The notes beneath the pieces are model-generated. The model was not told the origin of the DNA. It saw only the letters and a program-made list of their open reading frames with translations, and searched no databases. DNA of 64,000 bases from Edaphochlamys debaryana (taxonomy: Eukaryota > Chlorophyta > Chlorophyceae > Chlamydomonadales): NCBI GenBank assembly GCA_016858145.1, contig JAEHOE010000095.1, positions 124,001 to 188,000 of the forward strand. The letters run 5' to 3'. Position numbers and translations under genes: made by a program. Of the stretch, positions 8,103-20,251 are shown piece after piece (positions within the stretch are counted from its first letter, which is position 1; every line of letters begins with the position of its first letter).

Positions 8103-10416
8103 TCAGCCCCCGCCCTCGACCCCGGCCTTCACCTCGAGCTCCACCTCCAGGCGGCGCGGCTCGGGGTCGCCAATCTCCACCAGCTCATCTTCCACCTCCG
8201 CAGCCAGGTCTTGAACCTGCTCCGCCACCTCCTCAGCCACTTCGAGGGCGCAGCAGAGCTGGACCCACAGCCCGGGTTTGGCGACCAGCACCGCCTGCAG
8301 CACCACCTCCATGTCCGCGGGCGGCTCCAACGGGCCATCGCGGTCGGGGCCACACCACGCGCCCACGTCCTGTCAGGAAGGGGCGGGAGGGGTGGAGAAG
8401 AGATCCTGCCGTGGGCCCTGGAAGCGGTGGCGGTGTGGTGTGCGAGCAGGGCCCGTGCCGTACGCCATCCAGCAGCAGGACTGTACGGCAGATCCAAGCT
8501 CTCCAGCGTCAGCAGCTCCAGGGTGGGCGCCCGCGGCAACACCAGAAGGCCCCGCGTGGGGTACTGCGTGCCGTCAGAAAGGTCTAGCCGCTGGGGGGCG
8601 GGGCGCAAGGGAAGTCAAGAAGCAACTGAGGCCTGGAGACAGGGGCAAGAGCGCACAATGCAGCGGCGACCAAGGCTCCCCCACTTGCCGAGGCCTGGAG
8701 GCAGAGGCAGGGAGCATGGAGGCTGCGGCTTGCACAGCCCGCATGGTGACCTTGAGACCGCCCCCATGAGCCCCTCCCACCTTGAGCCACGGGTGGGCTG
8801 CTGAGAGTGTGCCCAGGTCTTGGTGGCTGAGGGCGATGTGGTCGAGGGTGAAGCGGGGCCCGCCCGCCCGCCCGAGCGCCTCCAACCAAGCGGTGTGGTT
8901 GCGCCGGCCGAGCCCCGGCCCCACCTCGCCGCCCACGGGCCACAGGAGTTTGTTGTCCACCGCCCCAATCCATACCTCAGACTACGCATCCATCCGCCCC
9001 TCCAGGAACGCTGCTACATTGCACAGCCCCGCCTCGCCCCGCTCCGTCAGGGCACTGGAGGCGGCGTCAAAGTGCCGGTCCCGTTCCAGACCGACACCAA
9101 TCTGCCACGTCATCTGACGAACGGGCGAAGCGCGCAGAGCATGGAGCGCCTCGGGAGCTACGCACGCCGCCTCAACTTTACCGAGGTTGGGCGGGAGCAG
9201 GTAGCTCCGTGGGTGTCCATCGGCCCGAACTGCAGCTGCGGACGCCTCGGGGAGCACCAGGGTATGGACCTCGAGGCTGGTGAGCCTCGTCAGCTGGGAC
9301 AGGGTGTGGAGGTCCAGCGTGGCACAGGCCGCCTGCAAGGACGTGAGACCCGACAGGGCACACAACGGTGCGCCGGGAAGCGGGCCGCTTGTTGCGCCGA
9401 GGATGAGGTCCTTCAGCGCCGTGAGCGGGGTCAGCAGGGCGGGCAGGAGCTCCGCTCTGAGAGTGACAGTGGTTGGGTTCCGTGAGGACAAAGGCAGCGG
9501 ACAGCCCCGTGAGCTGAGCGGCGCCGGGAAGCTCCTGCCTCAGTGGCTCCCGGAAAGCGGGCAAGAGGGGGGCCCAGGCGGGCGCCTGGCGAGGCAGCAT
9601 GGAGAGAGTGTAGGATGAGCATCCAATGCACAGCACAGTGCGGCCTCGACGCACCTGGTCCGATGATGGGTCGACAAGACCATCCACAAGCGCAAGGCGG
9701 TTGAGCTGTTTGAACGCGGCAGCCACCAGACCCGCAGTCTCGCTGGTTAGGGCGGCCAGTTGCAGCCGAAGGCAGCATGTGTGCAGCGGTGCGGGGGGAG
9801 CTGTCGCGAAGGCGCGAAAGAATGCATCCCTGCGTAGGGGCGAGAAGTGGATGGGTGTTACGAGGTGTTAAGAGGGGTGGGCGCAGCCTGGCGCAGGGGG
9901 CACTGTGTGACCTCCGCCCAGCGTAAGCCCACAGCGGTTGCCTACGCAACACGCATCCCGCACAGTCAGGCGTCCCTCGGGCCGTATCCGCATCTTGCTA
10001 TCTCCAGCCCATACGCCCCAGCTCTGGAGCCATCACGCGCCATTATTATTATTACCCCGCCGACACTGTCGGCGACAGTTCCCCGTAAGCCCAAAAGCCG
10101 CAGTCCGCCGTGCTTACCCGTAAGCCTGTTGCAGTTCTGGGGGCGTATTGTCGTCGGTTCCGATGCACACGCTTTCTGGCGTGCAACCGCGCTGGAGGAG
10201 CCGCGCGAGACGATGCTGCGCCTCATCGAGACTTGTGAAGGCCGACTGGCGCAGTTGCAATAGATCAACACAGCTATTGTATTTAGAGCATATAGACTTG
10301 CTGGTGCAGCGGATAGCGTGGCAGTCCTGGGGGTCCACGTACTCGAGAATGTTGCTCAGCAGGTCGCGGTTCTGCAGCACAGAGCCCAAGCCAGCGGCGG
10401 GGCAACGCTCGGCCAT
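8103..10416 (-). pseudogene. Degenerate tandem copy of the F-box/LRR gene
   Basis: The exon order matches the intact copy at 810-3,258. The F-box exon starts at MAERC (10,416) and holds a clear F-box (LLSNILEYVDPQD). Several lesions are visible. In exon 3 a GAG codon has become TAG (8984-8982). The exon-4 donor GTGAGC has become GAGAGC (substitution at 8502). Parts of the LRR region are missing, with a frame change near 9,470-9,500 and a shortened leucine-rich stretch before it. The C-terminal exon remains open to the stop at 8,103 but is strongly diverged and more acidic (VAEEVAEQVQDL). Some blocks, including introns, are nearly identical to the intact copy while others have diverged. Truncated F-box products remain possible, but a full-length LRR protein does not. 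Confidence 0.75.
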
Positions 10417-11201
10417 GTTAGCGGTAGTGGTCTGACACTTCGGTGGTGTCGCCGACTGTGCACCAGGTCGTACCAGGTCGTGGTGCTGTACGGCAGCATG
10501 TGGTACGGCATGAATAGGCACTTATGCTTTGCTGCAAAATGCCAGTAGTACGCTTATTGCACTGCACAACTTCACAGCGCGCGGCAGGGCTGGCCATCCA
10601 AAAATTTGCCGTCAGGCGTGCACCAGTGTTCAAGCCTCGGTCCCGAGGGGTCCCGTCACCAAGCCCATCTCTTGCAGCGCCTATCCGACTCTGGCCCTAA
10701 CGGAGCGTGCGGGTTGGGTCAACACCTGTAACATCTGTCTGTCTGTCTATCCCCCGCCTTCTGCTCCATACCGGTACGGCCCTCCCCGTCCCTGAGGTGC
10801 CCCCGCCCCCGCCCTTGCCCCCCCGCCCCCCACGTACCCCCGGCCCTGACGGCCCAAACATCCGCCGCAACCTGCCTCCAGCCAACAAGGCCGCCCTTAG
10901 CCTTGCAGTGGACCCCCACACTTCCGCCGGCCGTTGAGCCCACGGCAGGCCCGTGTCTGCCCCGCGACCCCCCCGTCTCCCGCCCCTCCACCGACGCCGT
11001 CACGGACCCACCTCTGCCCACGCAAAAGACACTTACAGACTTGTGCGCAGCACACCTTCTGGCTCTGAGCCTGGAAAATCTGCTGACATTGCTCCCAAGC
11101 TCCTGGTCTGTTCCCCTTCGCGTGCCTGGGCCATGCAAGCCCTATCCCTTGGTGCGACCTCGAAGCCCCTGCAGTCCGCATCGTCCGCTGCCCCTTTGCC
11201 C
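10417..11201. other. Intergenic, including the RMI1 3' flank
   Basis: No gene was found. Bases 11,016-11,144 match the block at 112-237 near the window's left edge. 'ctgtctgtctgtctat' at about 10,735 is a short microsatellite. A minus-strand TGTAA (11033-11037) lies about 165 bases past the RMI1 stop. Confidence 0.45.
11033..11037 (-). terminator. Candidate TGTAA polyadenylation signal of RMI1
   Basis: TGTAA on the minus strand lies 165 bases beyond the assigned RMI1 stop codon, inside the block that is duplicated at the window's left edge. The spacing is plausible for a 3' UTR. Confidence 0.35.
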
Positions 11202-14200
11202 CTACGCGCCCGGCCCCCCCAGCACGCGCAGTTCCTGCAGCGACTGCTCGTACTGCTCCACACACCCCTCGCCGTTCCCTTGCGTGCCTTGCCCCTGACC
11301 TTGCGCCCGGCCCCCGCCCCAGCCGCTGGCGTCCGGCGCTCCTTCCGTTACGTCAGCCAGGGCCACGATGAGAGGCAGCGCCGGCGGCGGCGCGGTCACA
11401 TGCAGCCGCATGCGGCCATGGAACTGCTCGACGTACCGCATGGCGGTTGAGGACATGGACTCGCAGTACGACAGCAGTGCGTCATCTTCCGTACGCTCCG
11501 CGATCTCGTACAGCTCCTCCACCTCGGCCAGGCTGCTGGGGGGCGGCCGATCCAGGTTGGGCGGCGGCGGCACTCCCGCTGCGGGGGTTGCGGAGGGTGG
11601 GCGGGCGCAGGGCGCAGGTAAGGGCCTGGAGGCAGACTGCTGTAGGGAACACGACCTGGTCTGGGTCTAGGCCCTCTAGCCTCCGGCCCTTTCCCAGCCG
11701 CTGGACCCAGCCTGTAGCCGCTCAGCCGCGGCAAACGCCAAGCTCACATAGCCGCCCCGCATCCGCACGCGGTGCTCTTGCCGCTTCTCCATGCCCCACC
11801 CCAGTATCAAAGGCCGCTCAGCTCGAGCCCTAGAAGCCTCGCACTCACGCAAGCCGTCCCAAGTCCCAGGTCATACCGTACATTTTCTCGCCCAGTGGTC
11901 AGGCCCGATTGCACAACATCTTAGCCCCACAGGCCCAAGACACTCCCTCCAGCCTGGCCTAGCCCCGGCCCAGCCCCGGCCCCACTCACCCAACAGCCGT
12001 GCGGCAACCTCGTCAGACAGTCGGGCGTGGATCGCGACGGTCCCGTCCTCCAGTACGGCCATGTCAGACTCGACCGACCGGAAGTTGCCCATGATGTCAA
12101 CGCTGAAGGGGAAACCCAGGCCCAGGCGGGCCCCCGAGCCGCCGCCGCTGGCTCCTGCCCCGGGCCCAAGCCGGGCCCCCGCCCCTCGGCCGGACGTGCT
12201 GGAGTCCCCGGCGGCCTCCCGTGCTAAGCTTTCAAGCGCGTACAGGAATACGGTGCCCGCGTGCCGTACGGCGGCTGCCGTACGGGTGGCTTGTGGCGCC
12301 GGCGCGTCGCCGTGTTGGGAGCGGCTACCGGCGGGATCCAGGCTCCGACCGTCCGGGCCTGGCTCGTCGACGGCGTCTTGTCCGGGGTCAGGATCCGGAT
12401 CTGGACCCATCGGATCTGGATCCAGATCTGGGCCTTCGCCGTAGTCGTCGTACTGGTCATGGTAGAAGAGGGCTTCCCCGGCGCCTGCCCCCGCCTCGAT
12501 CCCATCCTCCTCACTTCCCCGCCTGCCCGAAGGGCCAGGGCCTGCGGCGGAGGAGCGCTGGGGCCTGGACGCCTGGGCCCCGCTGGACCCCGCCCCAACC
12601 ATGACGAGGTCCTCGTCCTCCTCGGATCCAGATCTCGGGCCCCCATCTGGGTTGGAGTCCAGCTCCATCTGGGTCTCCGGTACGACATCCGCCTCCATGC
12701 CACGTGCTCCAGCGGCCTGGTGCTGCGGCCCTGGGCCCAAGGCCGCCCCCTCCAGGCCCAGCTCGGCCTTAATCCGCGGGCCCCCGCCTGAATCCGTCCG
12801 TAACCGTTTCTCGTCCCCTCCGGGTGGATCCAGCGGCGGTTGCAGCTTGGCCTTGGCCCTTTGCGCCCGCGCCCACGGCTCCGCCGCCAGACCGGCCGAG
12901 CCACGTAGACCCCCGCCGCTCGACCCTGGGCCCGGCCCGGGCCTCCCTGGGCCCGATCCTGGGCCCGGGCCCTCCGGCTCCTCGTCATCGTCGTCTTCTA
13001 AGGACGCCAGGTCCACCATCTCCACGTCAGCACCGGGCTGGCTGCCTGACGCTGTGGACGGCGGCGTGATCCGTTGCCCCGTGGAACCGGCCACGCTGCC
13101 CTGTGCCCCCGCCCGAGCCACCCCGGCGGGAGCAGCGCCGGTGCCAGTGACGGGACGGGGATTGCTGCTGGAAAGCGCCGGTCTGTTTTGCGCCAGGGAG
13201 AGCGCCGGCTTGCGCCCTCCGGCAGGCCCGAAAGCAGCCGGCTGCTCGCCTGGACCGCCCGCAAAGCCGGCGCCCGGCCCGGTACGTGGCTGCACCTGGG
13301 GCGCCAGCGGCGGCCGATGCCCGGGGGGCACGAGGCCACACGAGGAGGAGGGGCCCGGCGGGGTGGCGGCAGAGGCGAAGCCGGGGGCTCCTGGGCCAAG
13401 TGGTGTGGGTCGGTCGGGTGGGCCCCTGGCGGCAGCGGCCGCGGTGGAGGCGCCCAGCAGGGGAGTTCCAGGATGCAGGGGGGGCATTCCGGGTCTCTGT
13501 GGAAGGGCAAGGGCGGGGATGGTATGAGGAAGGGACTACGGGTCATGGGCCGAGAGCGGAGTGGAGGGTTCGAGTGCGGCCGCGGGTTGCAAATCGCAGC
13601 GCTCAGTCTACTTGCGCTGTGCCCCATCATACACCCGCACGACACACGCCGATCCCTACGCTCACCCCGCCGGGTGCGCCGGGGCCAGCGCCATTCGCCC
13701 GAGGTTGCTGGGACCCGGGCTGAGACCCCCCGCGGCCGCGGGAGATCCAGCCAGCCTCGTCCCCGACATCGCCGCCTGGGTGCATCGGCTGGGGACCTGC
13801 AGCCCAACCGCCGCCGGGCCCTGCTGGACCCCCTCCCGGCGGGCTCCAGGCGGCCGGCGGCGGCCCAGGCCCGGGCCCAGGTCCAGGCCCAGGCCCGGAC
13901 GCGGGCCCGCGCCAGGCCCCGTCACCCTGCTGCGGCTGGCCCGGCGGCTGCCAGGCGGCCGACGGCGGCGCCTGCTGCCGCGGCTGCGGCTGCGGCTGGG
14001 GTTGAGCCGGCGGCGGCAGGTTGGCGGGATAGGGCTGCTGCGCTGCTGGCGGCCACCCGTTCCCAGCCGCCGCCGCCGGCGCTGGGGCAGCCGCTGGGTA
14101 GCCAGGGCCCCCTTGCCTCGCGGCCTGCGGGTTGACCTGAGGACCCGCGGCGCCGGGGCCCGCGGGGGCCGCGGCGGCGCCGTGTTGGGGTCCGTGGGCG

Positions 14201-15959
14201 GCGGGCCCGGGCCGGGCTGCATGGCCGCCCGCGGCAGCAGGACCGGGTTGCGGGCCTGGCCCCGGCCCTGGCCCTGGTCCGTGTGCCTGCGCCTGTGCCG
14301 GAGGCTGGCCGGGCGCCTGCCCCGCAGCCCCTCGGGCAGGCGGAGGCCCGGCGGCCCAGGCCGCTCGGCGAGCATCGCCAAAGATATCCCGCGGCCCAGA
14401 GTTGGGTGGGCGGCCGACTGCAGAGAGGGGGAGGATGTACGCCATAGTGCGTGGACAAGAGTATGCAAGAGTGTACCCATGTGGGTTGTGCTCGGGGTAC
14501 CATAATCCGCTCCATTCCATCAAACCTTCTCTGCGCATATGCTACCCCAACCTGCCTACCCCAATTCCCCGACGCACCGAGGGACCCGCAGTCGCACGCC
14601 CAATGCCCCTTTCCTTCTCGGCTCCTCCCCTGCTAAAGCAACCCCGCGCTGCTCCGACGCCCCCCCTTTACCCCCCACCCCATCCCCCCACGCACCGACG
14701 GGCTGGTTCCACACCGCCACCGCCTTGAGCCGGGCCGCCTCCAGCGCTTCCGCCTGCCCCCCCAGCAGCGCCGCGTTGTCGGGGCCCAGCAGCAGCAGGC
14801 CCCGCCGCACGGGCACGTTGTCGATCAGGAGCTGCGGGTGGACGGATGACGCGGACCAAAGATGGGAGGCTATGTGTGAAGGGCTGCTCGTACCGGTTTA
14901 AGCCGGGGAAACATTAGCTCGGTGCGGGTGCACGGATGATGCTAACTGAAGTTGCGGGGCCATCTGTGAGGGCTCGCTCTTGAAAGCTAGGGAAAGCGCG
15001 GCTCGGCAGGAAGGCAGCTGAGGCCCAGCGGGGCGATGTGTGTAATGGATTGGCGTGGCTGTGTTGGCGTGCGTTTGAGCATAGGCGAAGAGGAGGTTGG
15101 GGGACGGCTGTTGCGCGCTCGTGGGGATGCGATGCAAGGGTACGCCGGCGGGTGTGAGCTGGGAAGGAAGGGGGATGCCGCGGGCTGGGGCCTGGGGGCC
15201 GCACGGACGTACCTTACTGCCAGCGGGGCAGTCCCAGGGGAGGGTGGGCAGGTGGGCATACTCCACTGCGAACACCTGCTGACAGCCTGAGGGCATCGAG
15301 AGGGTTCAGTGAGGACTTATAGCATAGTTCCAGGCCAGTTTCCACGGGATGAGGTTGAGCCAAGAGCGCATTCCTCGGATAGCCCTCCTCACCGTCCGTC
15401 AGGGCCAGCTTCAGGCAGCGGTTCCCAGTCTGATCTACGTACCTGTGGCGGGGTTCAGAGGCAGTGCATTTAGTGAGGATATGCGCGGTGGGAACCCACG
15501 CAGCGGGGGCAGGGGCGGCAGGTCCCAGACGGTCCCGACCCGGCAAGGCCCGGCAAGTACGCACCGCTCGCGAGCCGCGGCCGCCATGTTGACAACCTCG
15601 TCCACCTGGAGCACGTACTTGCCCCGCAGGACCTCCTTGTGCAGCTCCTAGGTGAGGTGCGATACGTTGTGAGGAAGCAGGGGGGAGGAGCTGGCGGGGC
15701 GGGGCGGGGGTCGGGGCGGCACGAGCGCGGGGCGCGATGGAGCAGGTCGGCGCACCTTGGTGTTTGGGGGCAGCACCGCTGCCCCCGCCTGGTTCAAGTC
15801 GCAGAAGAGGAAAGCCGTGAAGATGGCCTCAAAGGTGCGCGCCTCCGGCCAGCTTGCGAAGTCTGCGTTTGTCGATTGCAGCTTCGCGAGGACGCGCTCC
15901 AGCCAGTCTCGCCGGACCGATATGGCATACTGTTGCCTAAGCTTCTGCTCCCAATCCAT
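11202..15959 (-). CDS. RMI1: RecQ-mediated genome instability protein 1
   Basis: This gene encodes the OB-fold scaffold of the BLM/RecQ-TOP3-RMI complex, which dissolves double Holliday junctions in the nucleus. Eight exons are inferred: 15959-15756, 15647-15565, about 15442-15393, 15286-15213, 14831-14696, about 14422-13668, about 13505-11994 and 11578-11202. Residues 1-68 form the N-terminal helical region starting MDWEQKL. It is followed by the diagnostic LQVDEVVNMAAAARER, LALTDG, QVFAVEYAHLP, CPAGSK and RRGLLLLGPDNAALLGG of the DUF1767/OB1 domain. About 700 low-complexity Pro/Gly/Ala- and acid-rich residues come next, then a C-terminal OB2-like region (VDIMGNFRSVESD, LSDEVAARLL, CESMSS). 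The linker makes it much longer than typical RMI1. The N-terminal part is secure. The limits of the two large exons and the exact C-terminus are less so. Confidence 0.88.
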
Positions 15960-17257
15960 GGTCTCTGCGGGTCATCGAGGTGCCTGACCGCGTCGCGAAA
16001 TGCTACAAAGTCAAAAGGTAGCCAAGTTTAGCAGTGGCCAGTCGAACAGCGTGTAGACGAGGTGATATCTGTGCCGTTGAATGCCTCAGAGCGCGAGTCC
16101 GCGGCACCCACTGCGATCCCGCCAAAGCTGCTCCGACACGCCCGCAACCCATTGCCCGCCCCGGCCCCACCGGCTCCCGCTCCCCCTCGCGTTCGCTGTG
16201 GCCTTATCCCGCCCCTCCTCACTGCTCAGGAAGCCGCATCTCACGCGTTCACGCTTCGGTATGATAGTACTGCTGGGACAGGCACCCGCTGTCCTTACCG
16301 GCACGCCACTGATGCAGCGGCGATGTGTGGTGAGGGGGCGGCAGCATTTGCATGCAGCAGTTCTCAGGAGTAGGTTACAGAAATTGGCAGAGGCACGGAG
16401 GCCCCTGGTAGTTTGAAGTTCCTCTTCCCTCCTTGACTTCACTCCTCTCCCATCACTCCACCTCCTGACCGCACAATGCCAGACCAGGGCAACCTCCCGA
16501 GAAGTTCCGTAACACTCCGGCACACAAGGGCACGGAACTAACGGCCAGTTGGGCCCACGTTACAAGAAAGAAGGTTAAGTGATGACTTAAGAGCCGCGGT
16601 AAATCAGCTATGCAACTCCTGACAGGACACACGCCCCCAGAAAGATGGGGCCCAGCACAAGTTGTCCAGGCTTCTCCTGGGGTCGGTCTACCGAGCAGCA
16701 GTCCAGCAGCGGCAATACGCACAGCCTCTCTTACATTGGGTCATACTTACCTTCGGTACCCGGCACTCGACGGGTCGTTCCAGGCCCGCGTCGTTACGAT
16801 CCCACCCTCCCAAGTCTCTCAGCCCCCGAAACAGTTCCTGTCTTATTCTTGCACTTCACATTGCAAGTGAAGGCTCGCATCCTGCCAGGGAGGCCAAACT
16901 GGAACCTGGTAGGGTCTTAGCGCTACTAACAGCGGCAAAGTACACGAGGGTGACGAAGACAGGCGTGGCTGGGCGGGAGCCAGCGTACGTTGCGTCCTGC
17001 CCCGCAGAACCCCATCGCGCATCCAGCAGCTAGCTGGGGTGGTGACGATGATCACAGCGCGGATCACAGCACTCTATGCACATCTACCTTCCACTATGCA
17101 CAATTCAATGGACAGCACGGGCATAACAGACGCCCCGAACAGTCCTCGAAACCAAAGGCGCATTACCCATGTGGGTTTCTACTGCTAAGCACATTCCCTC
17201 CAGCCCTAGTGGGGCAAACGCGTTGCCGCAATGCCGGCTGCATGTCCACCATCCTGC
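15960..17257. other. Intergenic region upstream of RMI1
   Basis: No exon with a recognisable domain is seen. The right end (from about 16,948) belongs to the segment duplicated at 19,975 onward; it holds the shared stretch around 'ccagcagctagctgg'. The 5' flank of RMI1 shows no obvious TATA motif. Confidence 0.5.
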
Positions 17258-18735
17258 TTACGGGTAGTACGGTGGCGGAGAGGGGTAAGCACCATAGGGC
17301 CCGTACGCAGGAGGCGAGGGGTAGGATCCGTACGACCCGTAGGGAGGCGGGGGAGCGTACGAGCCGTAGGCCGGAGGAGAGGGGTACCCGCCGTAAGCCC
17401 CGGTCATCGAGACCGCCACCACAGACTGAGCAAGGCGCCGTGCGGGGCGCAGGGGCGCGGGCGGGGCTGGCGCGGTAGAGTGGGAGGCGCCGTAGGTGGC
17501 AGGGGGGTAGACGGGCCCGTAGCCGTAGGAAGGAGGCGGCGAGGGGTAGGCACCATACGACCCGTAGGAGGGTGGAGGCGGCGAAGGGTACACTCCATAG
17601 GACCCGTAAGACGGGGGCGGCGGCGAGGGGTAGGCCCCGTAGGAGCCGTAAGCGGGAGGCGGAGGAGAGTAGACTCCGTAGGTAGGGGCGGGGATGTCCT
17701 GGGGCATCTCGTTGCTGCGGGGGTGGGGCGAAGGGGCAGAGGGAAAGCGGGGCTTAGGACACGGCTTGGCATCGAGGGGTTATCCAGACACTCTCGAGGC
17801 AGCCGGTCCGGACCAGGCCCGAGCGGTGGCCGAGCGGTGGCCGAGCGGTAACCGCGTCCGAGCGCAACCCCCACACTACTCTCATTCCCGCCGGACTGCT
17901 GCTGGTGTGCGTCCGACCACCGCGCTTGGAGCTCTGACCTCGGGGGCCCGGCGGGCGCGCAACCACGAGTGCCTCGCACGCCATAACGCCCAGCCGTGGC
18001 CCGCAACCGCAACCCAAGCGCTGTCTTCTTGTCTCCAAGACTCACCCCTCGTCGCCTTGCAGCAGCTGCCGATGCCCCTCAGCTCCAGTAGGCAGCGCGG
18101 CTCCAGACACACGATGATCACCGACGCCACGCACCATCAGCGACCGCGGCACCCCGGAGAAGACGGTCCCCAGTATCAGAAGCACTCCCAGGGCAGCTGC
18201 AGGCAGCAGCGCCCGCGAAGACGCACGCACGTTCATCTGGGTGTTGCAGGAAAGGAGCTTGATTGGGTCTTCGCGATTGTGGGCGGCGGACCAGTGTGTC
18301 GCCTTGTGTCCTCCTGTGTGCTATGAAGCTGGTATAGGGATGCTATACGTAGTCCGCAGTGCGGGTGGTTGTAGAAGCCCCCGAGCCGCTCGAGGCAGGG
18401 GTGCGAAGCTTCCTCGCGATGGGTTACGCGAGTCGGCGAGCTTCCGAGCTCCGCGGGTGACTGTTTGCCGCTTGTCAGCTGCTAGAGTAAAGCAGATCGT
18501 ATTGAGCTGTATGCGATCCTTGGCTGCGCGAGGTGTCTATACTGCGGCCCGCTTCCCCCGCCCTGTGTACGGCGCCCATGCAGCCGGGCCCGGCAAGGTC
18601 CGGGTTGAGGCCTGGGCCTAGGTGCGGGCAGCGCTTGCGGGCCTGACCCTGACCTGTCGCGCCGGTCAAGATTGATCCATCCACTGTGGCGCGAGCGGCT
18701 GGGCCTGGCGCGCCGACCGCGGGCCGGCCACGTCG
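16948..18735. repeat. Segmental duplication, copy 1 (partner at 19,975-21,885)
   Basis: The two segments are in the same orientation about 3.0-3.16 kb apart. Matching landmarks are 'cgaagacaggcgtg' (16,956 and 19,980), the whole wall-protein gene, and a downstream block containing 'gcagccgggcccggcaaggt' followed by 'gagcggctgggcctggcgcg' (about 18,580-18,720 and 21,735-21,870). Identity persists through intron and flanks, so the duplication was of genomic DNA, not of a processed transcript. Confidence 0.75.
17258..18236 (-). CDS. Secreted Pro/Tyr/Gly-rich (extensin-like) cell-wall protein, copy 1
   Basis: Two exons, 18236-18046 and 17714-17258, splice in frame (GTGAGT donor; acceptor after CCCCCGCAG) to give about 215 aa. 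Residues 1-30 form a signal peptide (MNVRASSRALLPAAALGVLL and the hydrophobic run after it). The mature part is built from repeats of the type YGSYGAYPSPPPPS, which combine SPPP blocks that would be hydroxyprolylated and O-glycosylated with Tyr residues suitable for cross-linking. A non-repetitive insert (RRLAQSVVAVSMTGAYGG) interrupts the repeats near residue 165. The protein is likely exported to the wall or extracellular matrix, as in HRGP/extensin families; the exact role is unknown. The tandem partner has the same exon structure but a longer repeat region. Confidence 0.78.
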
Positions 18736-19974
18736 AGTGCGCGAGTCCGGCTGGGCCAGGGCGGGCTTGGCGCAACCTGGAGCCCGCCAGTGCAAGGCTG
18801 CCTTGCCATCTATGGCATCTTGGGCACCAGCAGTCTGTTGCATCTCCCCCCCGTCCCGCCCCCCGCCCCCACACATCGGGGCCCCAGCTGTGCGCGGAGG
18901 TGCCACCAGCCGCGCTCCGCCTTCCGGGCAACTTGCCCCGGGCAAGGGGTCCCACCTCCGTGGCTCCGCATGCTCCTCCACCAACCGCTTGACACCCACT
19001 CTCCGGCCACAAGCAATGCCTCTGCGGGCTTCTACCTCTCGGCATGTACACGGAGGGCGTCTGCTGCTATTGAAGGCTACGGCCATGCACTGTACCGCTC
19101 ACTTCACAGTTCAGAGCCAGGACCGTCCAAGCCCGACTGCTCGCGGATTCGGGCGAGAGGGCCTGTGTCAGGGGTGTGTCATCAGGGTTGTCTCATAGAG
19201 AGTGCGGCGCTCAGTACGTCCCAAGAGCCCAGAAGGGCGGGCAGGTGAAGCCTCACGCAGTGCTGAGAGCTACGCTGAAGCCCTTCTTGTGCGCCCTTGC
19301 GCTGGTCTCACTGGCATGCGGGGCAACCTGCCCGTGCATGGGATTCGGGCAGTGGCTCCTGGTGCACATTGAGCTTTATTTCTTGCATCACTTGAATCCA
19401 TGTGACGCACACTGCCAACTCCCCCTGCTGCTCTCGTTCGCTCAGCAGGAACAGAACCTGCATTTTGACGACCCGCAATGCCGGGCAGGTCATGACCAAT
19501 GCGCGCGCCATACAGACCAAGCCGTCTAGCAACTGCCTCTGTGCTAATCTTCTTAACAGTGCTAGTCTTCTTAACAGTAACACTAGGCGCTCTCCAGCGC
19601 AATCCTCAAAGCCCGTCACATCAGGACGCTGCTGCCCCCATCCGCCTGCGCGCTGGCCTAGCCTGGCCTAGATTGTAATCCGCCTGCCCGCTCGTCCTAG
19701 CCGCTAGCCATCCTGCATGAGGGCCAAATGAGACTCGCAATCACCAACAAAGCACTTTCCAGCTCACACCCCCAGCCTACCTAAGCCCATTCTTCAGGGA
19801 GCCCTCGGGACCCCTGCGCATCCCATAGACAGCACGGAATGGCAGGACCCGGGATCTCAATCCGGTTTCCGTTGCGTCAGTATACTCTTGGTTTCGGAAA
19901 TTGCTGCAAGCCCTTCAATTTGCACCACCCACCAGCCACAGCCGGCCACCAAAAGAATTTATAACAAGATGCGG
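18736..19974. other. Spacer between the two wall-protein copies
   Basis: No recognisable gene. Frames on both strands lack domains and repeats. It contains AT-richer patches (about 19,500-19,560 with a doubled 'cttcttaacagt', and 19,880-19,970), which fits an insertion or unduplicated spacer between the two segments. Confidence 0.45.
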
Positions 19975-20251
19975 GGGCGACGAAGACAGGCGTGACTGGG
20001 CGGGAGCCAGCGTACGTTGCGTCCTGCCCCGCAGAACCCCATCGCGCGTCCAGCAGCTAGCTGGTGTGGTGACGATGATCACAGCGCACATGCACATGTA
20101 GACACAATTATATAAGCGATGCGCAAATTCACGGCGGTACAAGGGACCAAACTCGAATCATCCAATGCCATCTGCCTTCCTTACTCACGCTGCGATGCCT
20201 CGACTGAGTGTAAGCCCGCGGCCAAAACAGACGGCATCTCAAACATCCTGC

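Noticed and set aside
12601..14505. Several 250-350-codon plus-strand ORFs opposite RMI1
   Set aside because: They are antisense shadows of the Gly/Pro-rich RMI1 exons; the minus-strand frames connect to recognisable RMI1 motifs.
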